Assembly (NCBI RefSeq): GCF_019649055.1 | Contig: NW_026570295.1 | Coordinates: 620,001 to 684,000 of the forward strand | Length of the DNA: 64,000 nucleotides | Source: Paramacrobiotus metropolitanus | Lineage: Eukaryota > Tardigrada > Eutardigrada > Parachela > Macrobiotidae | Direction of reading: 5' to 3' | Shown here: piece after piece, positions 50,217 to 63,561 of the stretch | Position numbering within the stretch: the stretch's first letter is position 1 | Layout of the letters: every line of letters starts with the position of its first letter | Position numbers and translations under genes: made by a program | Notes under the pieces: generated by a model | What the model saw: only the letters and a program-made list of their open reading frames with translations | Databases searched by the model: none | What the model was told of the DNA's origin: nothing

Positions 50217-52785
50217 TCTTTCCTGATTTTCTGAACAAGCTAATGGTTACAACAGTATTTTCGAAACATCCGGATGTTTCGCAAAATAAGTCAGAATCGT
50301 CTTCAGCTGAACGAGGCGAGCTCGTTTATCTGTCAGGTTGGTTCTTTTGTCAACAGGATTGCGGGTTAATCATTTAGAAATTAAGCCAAATGATACTGAC
50401 AAGTTGCTTGCCAATTTGACGGGTTTTTGACAAATTGACATACGGATGACAAATTGACAAGGTGGGTAAAAATCCCGTGTTTTGTTTTAAATAACTATTT
50501 TTTCCAGCTTTGACAAGTTTTTATTTAGGGCTGCAGTAGTTTCTTTCCTGATATGCCGTACAAGCTAATGGTTACAACAGTATTTTCGAAACATCCAAAT
50601 GTTTCGCAAAATAATTCAGAATCGTCTTCTGTTGACTGATTTTCTTTCAAGTTGGTTCTTTTTGTCAACAGGATTGCGGGTGACTCGTTTAGAAAGGAAG
50701 CCAAATGATACTGACAAGTTGCTTGCCAATTTGACAGATTTTTGACAAATTGACATACGGATGACAAATTGACAAGGTGGGTAAAAATCCCGTGTTTTGT
50801 TTTAAATAACTATTTTTTCAGCTTTGACAAGTTTTTATTTAGGGCCGCAGTAGTTTCTTTCCTGATATGCCGAACAAGCTAATGGATACAACAGTATTTT
50901 CGAAACATCCGGATGTTTCGCAAAATAATTCAGAATCGTCTTCTGCTGACTAAGGCGAGCTGATTTTTCTTCCAACTCGGTTCTTTTGTGAACAGGATGG
51001 CGGGTCAATCGTTTAGAAAGGAAGTCAAATGATAGTGACAAGTTGCTTGCAAATTTGACGGATTTTTGACAAACTTACATACGGATGACAAATTGACAAA
51101 GGGGATAAGAAGTCCGTGTTTTGTTGTAAATGACTATTTTCCCAGCTTTAACAAATTTTTTTTAGGGCTGCAGTATTTTCTTTCCTGATATGCCGAACAA
51201 GCTAATAGTTACAACAGTGTTTTCGAAACATCCGGATGTTTCGCAAAATAAGTCAGAATCGTTTTCAACTGACCGAGGCGAGCTAATTTTTCTTTCAGGT
51301 TGGTTCCTTTGTCAACAGGTTTGCGGGTAAACCGTTTAGAAAGGAAGCAAAATGATATTAACAAGTTGCATGCCAAAGTGACAGATGTTTGACAAATTGA
51401 CAAACGGATGACAAATTGACAACGGGGAAAAAAGTTCTTGTTTTGTTGTGAATGACTATTTTCCAGCTTTGACAAGTTTCTATTCAGGGCTGCAGTAGTT
51501 TCTTCCTGATTTTCGCCGAACAAGCTAATGGTTACAACAGTATTTTCGAAACATCCGGATGTTTCGCAAAATAAGTCAGAATCGTCTTCAGCTGAACAAG
51601 GCGAGCTCGTTTATCTGTCAGGTTGGTTCTTTTGTCAACAGGATTGCGGGTTAATCATTTAGAAATTAAGCCAAATGATACTGACAAGTTGCTTGCCAAT
51701 TTGACGGGTTTTTGACAAATTGACATACGGATGACAAATTGACAAGGTGGGTAAAAATCCCGTGTTTTGTTTTAAATAACTATTTTTTCCAGCTTTGACA
51801 AGTTTTTATTTAGGGCTGCAGTAGTTTCTTTCCTGATATGCCGTACAAGCTAATGGTTACAACAGTATTTTCGAAACATCCAAATGTTTCGCAAAATAAT
51901 TCAGAATCGTCTTCTGCTGACTGATTTTCTTTCAAGTTGGTTCTTTTTGTCAACAGGATTGCGGGTGACTCGTTTAGAAAGGAAGCCAAATGATACTGAC
52001 AAGTTGCTTGCCAATTTGACAGATTTTTGACAAATTGACATACGGATGACAAATTGACAAGGTGGGTAAAAATCCCGTGTTTTGTTTTAAATAACTATTT
52101 TTTCAGCTTTGACAAGTTTTTATTTAGGGCCGCAGTAGTTTCTTTCCTGATATGCCGAACAAGCTAATGGATACAACAGTATTTTCGAAACATCCGGATG
52201 TTTCGCAAAATAATTCAGAATCGTCTTCTGCTGACTGAGGCGAGCTGATTTTTCTTCCAACTCGGTTCTTTTGTGAACAGGATGGCGGGTCAATCGTTTA
52301 GAAAGGAAGTCAAATGATAGTGACAAGTTGCTTGCAAATTTGACGGATTTTTGACAAACTTACATACGGATGACAAATTGACAAAGGGGATAAGAAGTTC
52401 GTGTTTTGTTTTAAATAACTATTTTTTCCAGCTTTGACAAGTTTTTATTTAGGGCTGCAGTAGTTTCTTTCCTGATATGCCGTACAAGCTAATGGTTACA
52501 AGAGTATTTTCGAAACATCCAAATGTTTCGCAAAATAATTCAGAATCGTCTTCTGCTGACTGAGGCAAGCTGATTTTCTTTCAAGTTGGTTCTTTTTGTC
52601 AACAGGATTGCGGGTGACTCGTTTAGAAAGGAAGCCAAATGATACTGACAAGTTGCTTGCCAATTTGACAGATTTTTGACAAATTGACATACGGATGACA
52701 AATTGACAAGGTGGGTAAAAATCCCGTGTTTTGTTTTAAATAACTATTTTTCCAGCTTTGACAAGTTTTTATTTAGGGCTGCAGT
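50217..52785. repeat. Higher-order duplication of about 1285 bp (four satellite units)
   Basis: Blocks starting about 50217 and 51502 are nearly identical, including unit-specific changes such as CAGCTGAAC and the GAGCTCGTTTATCTGTCAGG variant. A further three-unit spacing of 971 bp links 52769-52975 with 53740-53946. Confidence 0.8.
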
Positions 52786-55700
52786 AGTTTCTTTCCTGAT
52801 ATGCCGAACAAGCTAATGGATACAACAGTATTTTCGAAACATCCGGATGTTTCGCAAAATAATTCAGAATCGTCTTCGGCTGACTGAGGCGAGCTGATTT
52901 TTCTTCCAACTCGGTTCTTTTGTGAACAGGATGGCGGGTCAATCGTTTAGAAAGGAAGTCAAATGATAGTGACAAGTTGCTTGCAAATTTGACGGATTTT
53001 TGACAAACTTACATACGGATGACAAATTGACAAAGGGGATAAGAAGTCCGTGTTTTGTTGTAAATGACTATTTTCCCAGCTTTAACAAATTTTTTTTAGG
53101 GCTGCAGTATTTTCTTTCCTGATATGCCGAACAAGCTAATAGTTACAACAGTGTTTTCGAAACATCCGGATGTTTCGCAAAATAAGTCAGAATCGTTTTC
53201 AACTGACTGAAGCGAGCTCACTTTTCTTTCAGGTTGGTTCTTTTGTCAACAGGATTTCGGGTGATTCGTTAAGACAGGAAGCCAAATGATACTGACAAGT
53301 TGCCTGCAAATTTGACAGATTTTTGACAAATTGACATACGGATGACAAATTGACAAGGTGGGTAAAAAGTTCGTGTTTTGTTGTAAATGACTATTTTTCC
53401 AGCTTTGACAAGTTTTTACTTGGGGCTGCAGTAGTTTCTTTCCTGATATGCCGTACAAGCTAATGGTTACAACAGTATTTTCGAAACATCCGGATGTTTC
53501 GCAAAATAATTCAGAATCGTCTTCTGCTGACTGAGGCAAGCTGATTTTCTTTCAAGTTGGTTCTTTTTGTCAACAGGATTGCGGGTGACTCGTTCAGAAA
53601 GGAAGCCAAATGATACTGACAAGTTGCTTGCCAATTTGACAGATTTTTGACAAATTGACATACGGATGACAAATTGACAAGGTGGGTAAAAATCCCGTGT
53701 TTTGTTTTAAATAACTATTTTTTCAGCTTTGACAAGTTTTTATTTAGGGCCGCAGTAGTTTCTTTCCTGATATGCCGAACAAGCTAATGGATACAACAGT
53801 ATTTTCGAAACATCCGGATGTTTCGCAAAATAATTCAGAATCGTCTTCTGCTGACTGAGGCGAGCTGATTTTTCTTCCAACTCGGTTCTTTTGTGAACAG
53901 GATGGCGGGTCAATCGTTTAGAAAGGAAGTCAAATGATAGTGACAAGTTGCTTGCAAATTTGACGGATTTTTGACAAACTTACATACGGATGACAAATTG
54001 ACAAAGGGGATAAGAAGTCCGTGTTTTGTTGTAAATGACTATTTTCCAGCTTTAACAAATTTTTTTTAGGGCTGCAGTATTTTCTTTCCTGATATGCCGA
54101 ACAAGCTAATAGTTACAACAGTGTTTTCGAAACATCCGGATGTTTCGCAAAATAAGTCAGAATCGTTTTCAACTGACTGAAGCGAGCTCACTTTTCTTTC
54201 AGGTTGGTTCTTTTGTCAACAGGATTTTGGGTGATTCGTTAAGACAGGAAGCCAAATGATACTGACAAGTTGCCTGCAAATTTGACAGATTTTTGACAAA
54301 TTGACATACGGATGACAAATTGACAAGGTGGGTAAAAAGTTCGTGTTTTGTTTTACATTATTATTTTTCCAGCTTTGACAAATTTTTATTTGGGGCTGCA
54401 GTAGTTTCTTTCCTGATATCCCGAACAAGCTAATAGTTACAACAGTATTTTCGAAACATCTGGATGTTTCGCAAAATAATTTAGAATCGTCTTCTGCTGA
54501 CTGAGGCGAGCTGATTTTTCTTCCAAGTTGGTTCTTTTGTGAACAGGATTGCGGGTCAATCGTTTAGAAAGGAAGCCAAATGATACTGACAAGTTGCTTG
54601 CCAATTTGACAGATTTTTGACAAATTGACATACGGATGACAAAATTGACAAGGTGGTTAAAAAGTTCGTGTTTTGTTGTAAATGACTATTTTTCCAGTTT
54701 TGACAAGTTTTTATTTAGGGCTGCAGTATTTTCTTTCCTGATATGCCGAACAAGCTAATGGTTACAACAGTATTTTCGAAACATCCGGATGTTTCGCAAA
54801 ATAGTTCAGAATCGTCTTCTGCTGACTGAGGCGAGCTGATTTTTCTTCCAACTCGGTTCTTTTGTGAACAGGATTGCGGGTCAATCGTTTAGAAAGGAAG
54901 CCAAATGATGCTGACAAGTTGCTTGCCAATTTGACAGATTTTTGACAAATTGACATACGGATGACAAATTGACAAGGTGGGTAAAAATCCCGTGTATTGT
55001 TTTAAATAACTATTTTTCCAGCTTTGACAAGTTTTTATTCAGGGCTGCAGTAGTTTTTTTCCTGATATGCCGAACAAGCTAATGGTTACAACAGTATTTT
55101 CGAAACATCCGGATGTTTCGCAAAATAGTTCAGAATCGTCTTCTGCTGACTGAGGCGAGCTGATTTTTTTTCCAACTCGGTTCTTTTGTGAACAGGATTG
55201 CGAGTCAATCGTTTAGAAAGGAAGCCAAATGATACTGACAGGTTGCTTGCCAATTTGACAGATTTTTGACAAATTGGCACACGGATGACAACTTGACAAG
55301 GTGGGTAAAAATCCCGTGTTTTGTTTTAAATAACTATTTTTCCAGCTTTGACAAGTTTTTATTTAGGGCTGCAGTAGTTTCTCTCCTGATCTGCCGAACA
55401 AGCTAATAGTTACAACAGTATTTTCGAAACATCTGGATGTTTCGCAAAATAATTTAGAATCGTCTTCTGCTGACTGAGGCAAGCTGATTTTTCTTTCAAG
55501 TTGGTTCTTTTTGTAAACAGGATTGCGGGTAAATCGTTTAGAAAGGAAGCCAAATGATGCTGACAAGTTGCTTGCCAATTTGACAGATTTTTGACAAATT
55601 GACACACGGATGACAACTTGACAAGGTGGGTGAAAATCCCGTGTTTTGTTTTACATTATTATTTTTCCAGCTTTGACAAATTTTTATTTGGGGCTGCAGT

Positions 55701-58007
55701 AGTTTCTTTCCTGATATCGCCGAACAAGCTAATAGTTACAACAGTATTTTCGAAACATCTGGATGTTTCGCAAAATAATTTAGAATCGTCTTCTGCTGAC
55801 TAAGGCAAGCTGATTTTTCTTTCAAGTTGGTTCTTTTTGTAAACAGGATTGCGGGTAAATCGTTTAGAAAGGAAGCCAAATGATACTGACATGTTGCTTG
55901 CCAATTTGACAGATTTTTGACAAATTGACATACGGATGAAAAATTGACAAGGTGGTTAAAAAGTTCGTGTTTTGTTGTAGAAGACAATTTTTCCAGCTTT
56001 AACAAGTTTTTTTTTAGGGCTGCAGTATTTTCTTTCCTGATATGCCGAACAAGCTAATGGTTACAACAGTATTTTCGAAACATCCGGATGTTTCGCAAAA
56101 TAGTTCAGAATCGTCTTCTGCTGACTGAGGCGAGCTGATTTTTCTTCCAACTCGGTTCTTTTGTGAACAGGATTGCGGGTCAATCGTTTAGAAAGGAAGC
56201 CAAATGATACTGACAAGTTGCTTGCCAATTTGACAGATTTTTGACAAATTGACACACGGATGACAACTTGACAAGGTGGGTGAAAATCCCGTGTTTTGTT
56301 TTAAATAACTATTTTTCCAGCTTTGACAAGTTTTTATTTGGGGCTGCAGTAGTTTCTTTCCTGATATCCCGAACAAGCTAATAGTTACAACAGTATTTTC
56401 GAAACATCTGGATGTTTCGCAAAATAATTTAGAATCGTCTTCTGCTGACTGAGGCAAGCTGATTTTTCTTTCAAGTTGGTTCTTTTTGTAAACAGGATTG
56501 CGGGTAAATCGTTTAGAAAGGAAGCCAAATGATGCTGACAAGTTGCTTGCCAATTTGACAGATTTTTGACAAATTGACATACGGATGACAAATTGACAAG
56601 GTGGGTAAAAATCCCGTGTATTGTTTTAAATAACTATTTTTCCAGCTTTGACAAGTTTTTATTCAGGGCTGCAGTAGTTCTTTTCCTGATATGCCGAACA
56701 AGCTAATGGTTACAACAGTATTTTCGAAACATCCGGATGTTTCGCAAAATAGTTCAGAATCGTCTTCTGCTGACTGAGGCGAGCTGATTTTTTTTCCAAC
56801 TCGGTTCTTTTGTGAACAGGATTGCGGGTCAATCGTTTAGAAAGGAAGCCAAATGATACTGACAAGTTGCTTGCCAATCTGACAGATTTTTGACAAATTG
56901 ACACACGGATGACAACTTGACAAGGTGGGTAAAAATCCCGTGTTTTGTTTAAAATAACTATTTTTCCAGCTTTGACAAGTTTTTATTTAGGGCTGCAGTA
57001 GTTTCTCTCCTGATCTGCCGAACAAGCTAATGGTTACAACAGTATTTTCGAAACATCCGGATGTTTCGCAAAATAATTCAGAATCGTCTTCTGCTGACTG
57101 AGGCGAGCTGATTTTTCTTTCAAGTTGGTTCTTTTGTAAACAGGATTGCGGGTAAATCGTTTAGAAAGGAAGCCAAATGATACTGACAAGTTGCTTGCCA
57201 ATTTGACAGATTTTTGACAAATTGACACACGGATGACAACTTGACAAGGTGGGTGAAAATCCCGTGTTTTGTTTTAAATAACTATTTTTCCAGCTTTGAC
57301 AAGTTTTTATTTGGGGCTGCAGTAGTTTCTTTCCTGATATGCCGAACAAGCTAATAGTTACAACAGTATTTTCGAAACATCCGGATGTTTCGCAAAATAA
57401 TTAGAATCGTCTTCTGCTGACTGAGGCGAGCTGATTTTTTCTTTCAAGTTGGTTCTTTTTGTAAACAGGATTGCGGGTAAATCGTTTAGAAAGGAAGCCA
57501 AATGATACTGACATGTTGCTTGCCAATTTGACAGATTTTTGACAAATTGACATACGGATGAAAAATTGACAAGGTGGTTAAAAAGTTCGTGTTTTGTTGT
57601 AGAATAACTATTTTTCCAGCTTTGACAAGTTTTTTTTTAGGGCTGCAGTATTTTCTTTCCTGATATGCCGAACAAGCTAATGGTTACAACAGTATTTTCG
57701 AAACATCCGGATGTTTCGCAAAATAGTTCAGAATCGTCTTCTGCTGACTGAGGCGAGCTGATTTTTCTTCCAACTCGGTTCTTTTGTGAACAGGATTGCG
57801 GGTCAATCGTTTAGAAAGGAAGCCAAATGATACTGACAAGTTGCTTGCCAATTTGACAGATTTTTGACAAATTGACACACGGATGACAACTTGACAAGGT
57901 GGGTGAAAATCCCGTGTTTTGTTTTAAATAACTATTTTTCCAGCTTTGACAAGTTTTTATTTAGGGCTGCAGTAGTTTCTTTCCTGATATGCCGAACAAG
58001 CTAATGG

Positions 58008-59630
58008 TTACAACAGTATTTTCGAAACATCCGGATGTTTCGCAAAATAATTTAGAATCGTCTTCTGCTGACTGAGGCAAGCTGATTTTTCTTTCAAGTT
58101 GGTTCTTTTTGTAAACAGGATTGCGGGTAAATCGTTTAGAAAGGAAGCCAAATGATGCTGACAAGTTGCTTGCCAATTTGACAGATTTTTGACAAATTGA
58201 CATACGGATGACAAATTGACAAGGTGGGTAAAAATCCCGTGTATTGTTTTAAATAACTATTTTTCCAGCTTTGACAAGTTTTTATTCAGGGCTGCAGTAG
58301 TTTTTTCCTGATATGCCGAACAAGCTAATGGTTACAACAGTATTTTCGAAACATCCGGATGTTTCGCAAAATAGTTCAGAATCGTCTTCTGCTGACTGAG
58401 GCGAGCTGATTTTTTTTCCAACTCGGTTCTTTTGTGAACAGGATTGCGGGTCAATCGTTTAGAAAGGAAGCCAAATGATACTGACAGGTTGCTTGCCAAT
58501 TTGACAGATTTTTGACAAATTGACACACGGATGACAACTTGACAAGGTGGGTAAAAATCCCGTGTTTTGTTTTAAATAACTATTTTTCCAGCTTTGACAA
58601 GTTTTTATTTAGGGCTGCAGTAGTTTCTCTCCTGATCTGCCGAACAAGCTAATAGTTACAACAGTATTTTCGAAACATCTGGATGTTTCGCAAAATAATT
58701 TAGAATCGTCTTCTGCTGACTGAGGCAAGCTGATTTTTCTTTCAAGTTGGTTCTTTTTGTAAACAGGATTGCGGGTAAATCGTTTAGAAAGGAAGCCAAA
58801 TGATGCTGACAAGTTGCTTGCCAATTTGACAGATTTTTGACAAATTGACATACGGATGACAAATTGACAAGGTGGGTAAAAATCCCGTGTATTGTTTTAA
58901 ATAACTATTTTTCCAGCTTTGACAAGTTTTTATTCAGGGCTGCAGTAGTTTTTTTCCTGATATGCCGAACAAGCTAATGGTTACAACAGTATTTTCGAAA
59001 CATCCGGATGTTTCGCAAAATAGTTCAGAATCGTCTTCTGCTGACTGAGGCGAGCTGATTTTTTTTCCAACTCGGTTCTTTTGTGAACAGGATTGCGGGT
59101 CAATCGTTTAGAAAGGAAGCCAAATGATACTGACAGGTTGCTTGCCAATTTGACAGATTTTTGACAAATTGACACACGGATGACAACTTGACAAGGTGGG
59201 TAAAAATCCCGTGTTTTGTTTTAAATAACTATTTTTCCAGCTTTGACAAGTTTTTATTTAGGGCTGCAGTAGTTTCTCTCCTGATCAGCCGAATAAGCTA
59301 ATGGTTACAACAGTATTTCCGAAACATCCGGATGTTTCGCAAAATAGTTCAGAATCGTCTTTTGCTGACTGAGGCAAGCTGATTTTTCTTTCAAGTTGGT
59401 TCTTTTTGTAAACAGGATTGCGGGTAAATCGTTTAGAAAGGAAGCCAAATGATACTGACAAGTTGCTTGCCAATTTGACAGATTTTTGACAAATTGACAC
59501 ACGGATGACAACTTGACAAGGTGGGTAAAAATCCCGTGTTTTGTTTTAAATAACTATTTTTCCAGCTTTGACAAGTTTTTATTCAGGGCTGCAGTAGTTC
59601 TTTTCCTGATATGCCGAACAAGCTAATGGT
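58008..59630. repeat. Higher-order dimers of about 648 bp in the satellite
   Basis: Two unit types alternate: one with TTTCTTTCAAGTTGG and TTTTTGTAAACAGG, the other with CCAACTCGG and TTTTGTGAACAGG. The first type recurs at 58008, 58656 and 59305, so the local repeating unit is a dimer. Confidence 0.75.
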
Positions 59631-62600
59631 TACAACAGTATTTTCGAAACATCCGGATGTTTCTCAAAATAGTTCAGAATCGTCTTCTGCTGACTGAGGC
59701 GAGCTGATTTTTTTTCCAACTCGGTTCTTTTGTGAACAGGATTGCGGGTCAATCGTTCAGAAAGGAAGCCAAATGATACTGACATGTTGCTTGCCAATTT
59801 GACAGATTTTTGACAAATTGACATACGGATGAAAAATTGACAAGGTGGTTAAAAAGTTCGTGCTTTGTTGTAGAAGACAATTTTTCCAGCTTTAACAAGT
59901 TTTTTTTTAGGGCTGCAGTATTTTCTTTCCTGATATGCCGAACAAGCTAATGGTTACAACAGTATTTTCGAAACATCCGGATGTTTCGCAAAATAGTTCA
60001 GAATCGTCTTCTGCTGACTGAGGCGAGCTGATTTTTCTTCCAACTCGGTTCTTTTGTGAACAGGATTGCGGGTCAATCGTTTAGAAAGGAAGCCAAATGA
60101 TACTGACAAGTTGCTTGCCAATTTGACAGATTTTTGACAAATTGACACACGGATGACAACTTGACAAGGTGGGTGAAAATCCCGTGTTTTGTTTTAAATA
60201 ACTATTTTTCCAGCTTTGACAAGTTTTTATTTGGGGCTGCAGTAGTTTCTTTCCTGATATCCCGAACAAGCTAATAGTTACAACAGTATTTTCGAAACAT
60301 CCGGATGTTTCGCAAAATAAATTCAGAATCGTCTTCTGCTGACTGAGGCAGAGCTGATTTTTTCTTTCAAGTTGGTTCTTTTGTAAACAGGATTGCGGGT
60401 CAAATCGTTTAGAAAGGAAGCCAAATGATACTGACAAGTTGCTTGCCAATTTGACAGATTTTTGACAAATTGACATACGGATGACAAATTGACAAGGTGG
60501 GTAAAAATCCCGTGTTTTGTTTTAAATAACTATTTTTCCAGCTTTGACAAGTTTTTATTCAGGGCTGCAGTAGTTTTTTCCTGATATGCCGAACAAGCTA
60601 ATGGTTACAACAGTATTTTCGAAACATCCGGATGTTTCGCAAAATAGTTCAGAATCGTCTTCTGCTGACTGAGGCGAGCTGATTTTTTTCCAACTCGGTT
60701 CTTTTGTGAACAGGATTGCGGGTCAATCGTTTAGAAAGGAAGCCAAATGATACTGACAAGTTGCTTGCCAATCTGACAGATTTTTGACAAATTGACACAC
60801 GGATGACAACTTGACAAGGTGGGTAAAAATCCCGTGTTTTGTTTAAAATAACTATTTTTCCAGCTTTGACAAGTTTTTATTTAGGGCTGCAGTAGTTTCT
60901 CTCCTGATATGCCGAACAAGCTAATGGTTACAACAGTATTTTCGAAACATTCGGATGTTTCGCAAAATAAATTCAGAATCGTCTTTTGCTGACTGAGCCG
61001 AGCTGATTTTTCTTTCAAGTTGGTTAATTTGTCAATAGGATTGCGGGTAAATTGCTACGAGAGGAAACCAAATGATACTGACAAGTTGCTTGCCAATTTG
61101 ACAGATTTTTGACAAATTGACATACGGATGACAAATTGACAAGGTGGGTAAAAATCCCGTGTATTGTTTTAAATAACTATTTTTCCAGCTTTGACAAGTT
61201 TTTATTTAGGGCTGCAGTAGTTTTTTTCCTGATATGCCGAACAAGCTAATGGTTACAACAGTATTTTCGAAACATCCGGATGTTTCGCAAAATAATTCAG
61301 AATCGTCTTCTGCTGACTGAGGCGAGCTGATTTTTCTTCCAACTCGGTTTTTTTGTGAACAGGATTGCGGGTCAATCGTTTAGAAAGGAAGCCAAATGAT
61401 ACTGACAAGTTGCTTGCCAATTTGACAGATTTTTGACAAATTGACATACGGATGACAAATTGACAAGGTGGGTAAAAAGTTCGTGTTTTGTTGTAAATGA
61501 CTATTCTTCCAGCTTTGACAAGTTTTTACTTGGGGCTGGTGTAGTTTCTTTCCTGATATGCCGAACAAGCTAATAGTTACAACAGTATTTTCGAAACATC
61601 CGGATGTTTCGCAAAATAAATTCAGAATCGTCTTCTGCTGACTGAGGCGAGCTGATTTTTCTTCTAACTCGGTTCTTTTGTGAACAGGATTGCGGGTCAA
61701 TCGTTTAGAAAGGAAGCCAAATGATACTGACAAGTTGCTTGCCAATCTGACAGATTTTTGACAAATTGACACACGGATGACAACTTGACAAGGTGGGTAA
61801 AAATCCCGTGTTTTGTTTAAAATAACTATTTTTCCAGCTTTGACAAGTTTTTATTTAGGGCTGCAGTAGTTTCTCTCCTGATCTGCCGAACAAGCTAATG
61901 GTTACAACAGTATTTTCGAAACATTCGGATGTTTCGCAAAATAAATTCAGAATCGTCTTTTGCTGACTGAGCCGAGCTGATTTTTCTTTCAAGTTGGTTA
62001 ATTTGTCAATAGGATTGCGGGTAAATCGTTTAGAAAGGAAACCAAATGATACTGACAAGTTGCTTGCCAATTTGACAGATTTTTGACAAATTGACATACG
62101 GATGACAAATTGACAAGGTGGGTAAAAATCCCGTGTATTGTTTTAAATAACTATTTTTCCAGCTTTGACAAGTTTTTATTCAGGGCTGCAGTAGTTTTTT
62201 TCCTGATATGCCGAACAAGCTAATGGTTACAACAGTATTTTCGAAACATCCGGATGTTTCGCAAAATAAATTCAGAATCGTCTTCTGCTGATTGAGGCGA
62301 GTTGATTTTTCTTCCAACTCGGTTTTTTTGTGAACAGGATTGCGGGTCAATCGTTTAGAAAGGAAGCCAAATGATACTGACAAGTTGCTTGCCAATTTGA
62401 CAGATTTTTGACAAATTGACATACGGATGACAAATTGACAAGGTGGGTAAAAAGTTCGTGTTTTGTTGTAAATGACTATTCTTCCAGCTTTGACAAGTTT
62501 TTACTTGGGGCTGGTGTAGTTTCTTTCCTGATATGCCGAACAAGCTAATAGTTACAACAGTATTTTCGAAACATCAGGATGTTTTGCAAAATAATTCAGA

Positions 62601-63541
62601 ATCGTCTTCTGCTGACTGAGGCGAGCTGATTTTTCTTCCAACTCGGTTCTTTTGTGAACAGGATTGCGGGTCAATCGTTTAGAAAGGAAGCCAAATGATA
62701 CTGACAAGTTGCTTGCCAATTTGACAGATTTTTGACAAATTGACATACGGATGACGAATTGACAAGGTGGGTAAAAATCCCTTGTATTGTTTTAAATAAC
62801 TATTTTTCCAGCTTTGACAAGTTTTTATTTAGGGCTGCAGTAGTTTCTCTCCTGATCTGCCGAACAAGCTAATAGTTACAACAGTATTTTCGAAACATCT
62901 GGATGTTTCGCAAAATAATTTAGAATCGTCTTCTGCTGACTGAGGCAAGCTGATTTTTCTTTCAAGTTGGTTCTTTTTGTGAACAGGATTGCGGGTAAAT
63001 CGTTTAGAAAGGAAGCCAAATGATACTGACAAGTTGCTTGCCAATTTGACAGATTTTTGACAAATTGACACACGGATGACAACTTGACAAGGTGGGTAAA
63101 AATCCCGTGTTTTGTTTTAAATAACTATTTTTCCAGCTTTGACAAGTTTTTATTCAGGGCTGCAGTAGTTCTTTTCCTGATATGCCGAACAAGCTAATGG
63201 TTACAACAGTATTTTCGAAACATCCGGATGTTTCTCAAAATAGTTCAGAATCGTCTTCTGCTGACTGAGGCGAGCTGATTTTTCTTCCAACTCGGTTCTT
63301 TTGTGAACAGGATTGCGGGTCAATCGTTTAGAAAGGAAGCCAAATGATACTGACAAGTTGCTTGCCAATTTGACAGATTTTTGACAAATTGACATACGGA
63401 TGACAAAATTGACAAGGTGGGTAAAAATCCCGTGTTTTGTTTTAAATAACTATTTTTCCAGCTTTGACAAGTTTTTTATTCAGGGCTGCAGTAGTTTTTT
63501 TCCTGATATGCCGAACAAGCTAATGGTTACAACAGTATTTT

Positions 63542-63561
63542 CGAAACATCCGGATGTTTCG
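63542..63561. other. Example of the 20-bp satellite palindrome (CENP-B-box-like)
   Basis: CGAAACATCCGGATGTTTCG is a perfect palindrome. Read with three preceding T, it has TTCG, A and CGG at the spacing of the CENP-B box (TTCG-N4-A-N2-CGGG), matching 8 of the 9 core bases. The same site begins the array at 49937-49956. Several units carry one or two changes in the centre (CTGG, CAAA, TCGG). Confidence 0.7.
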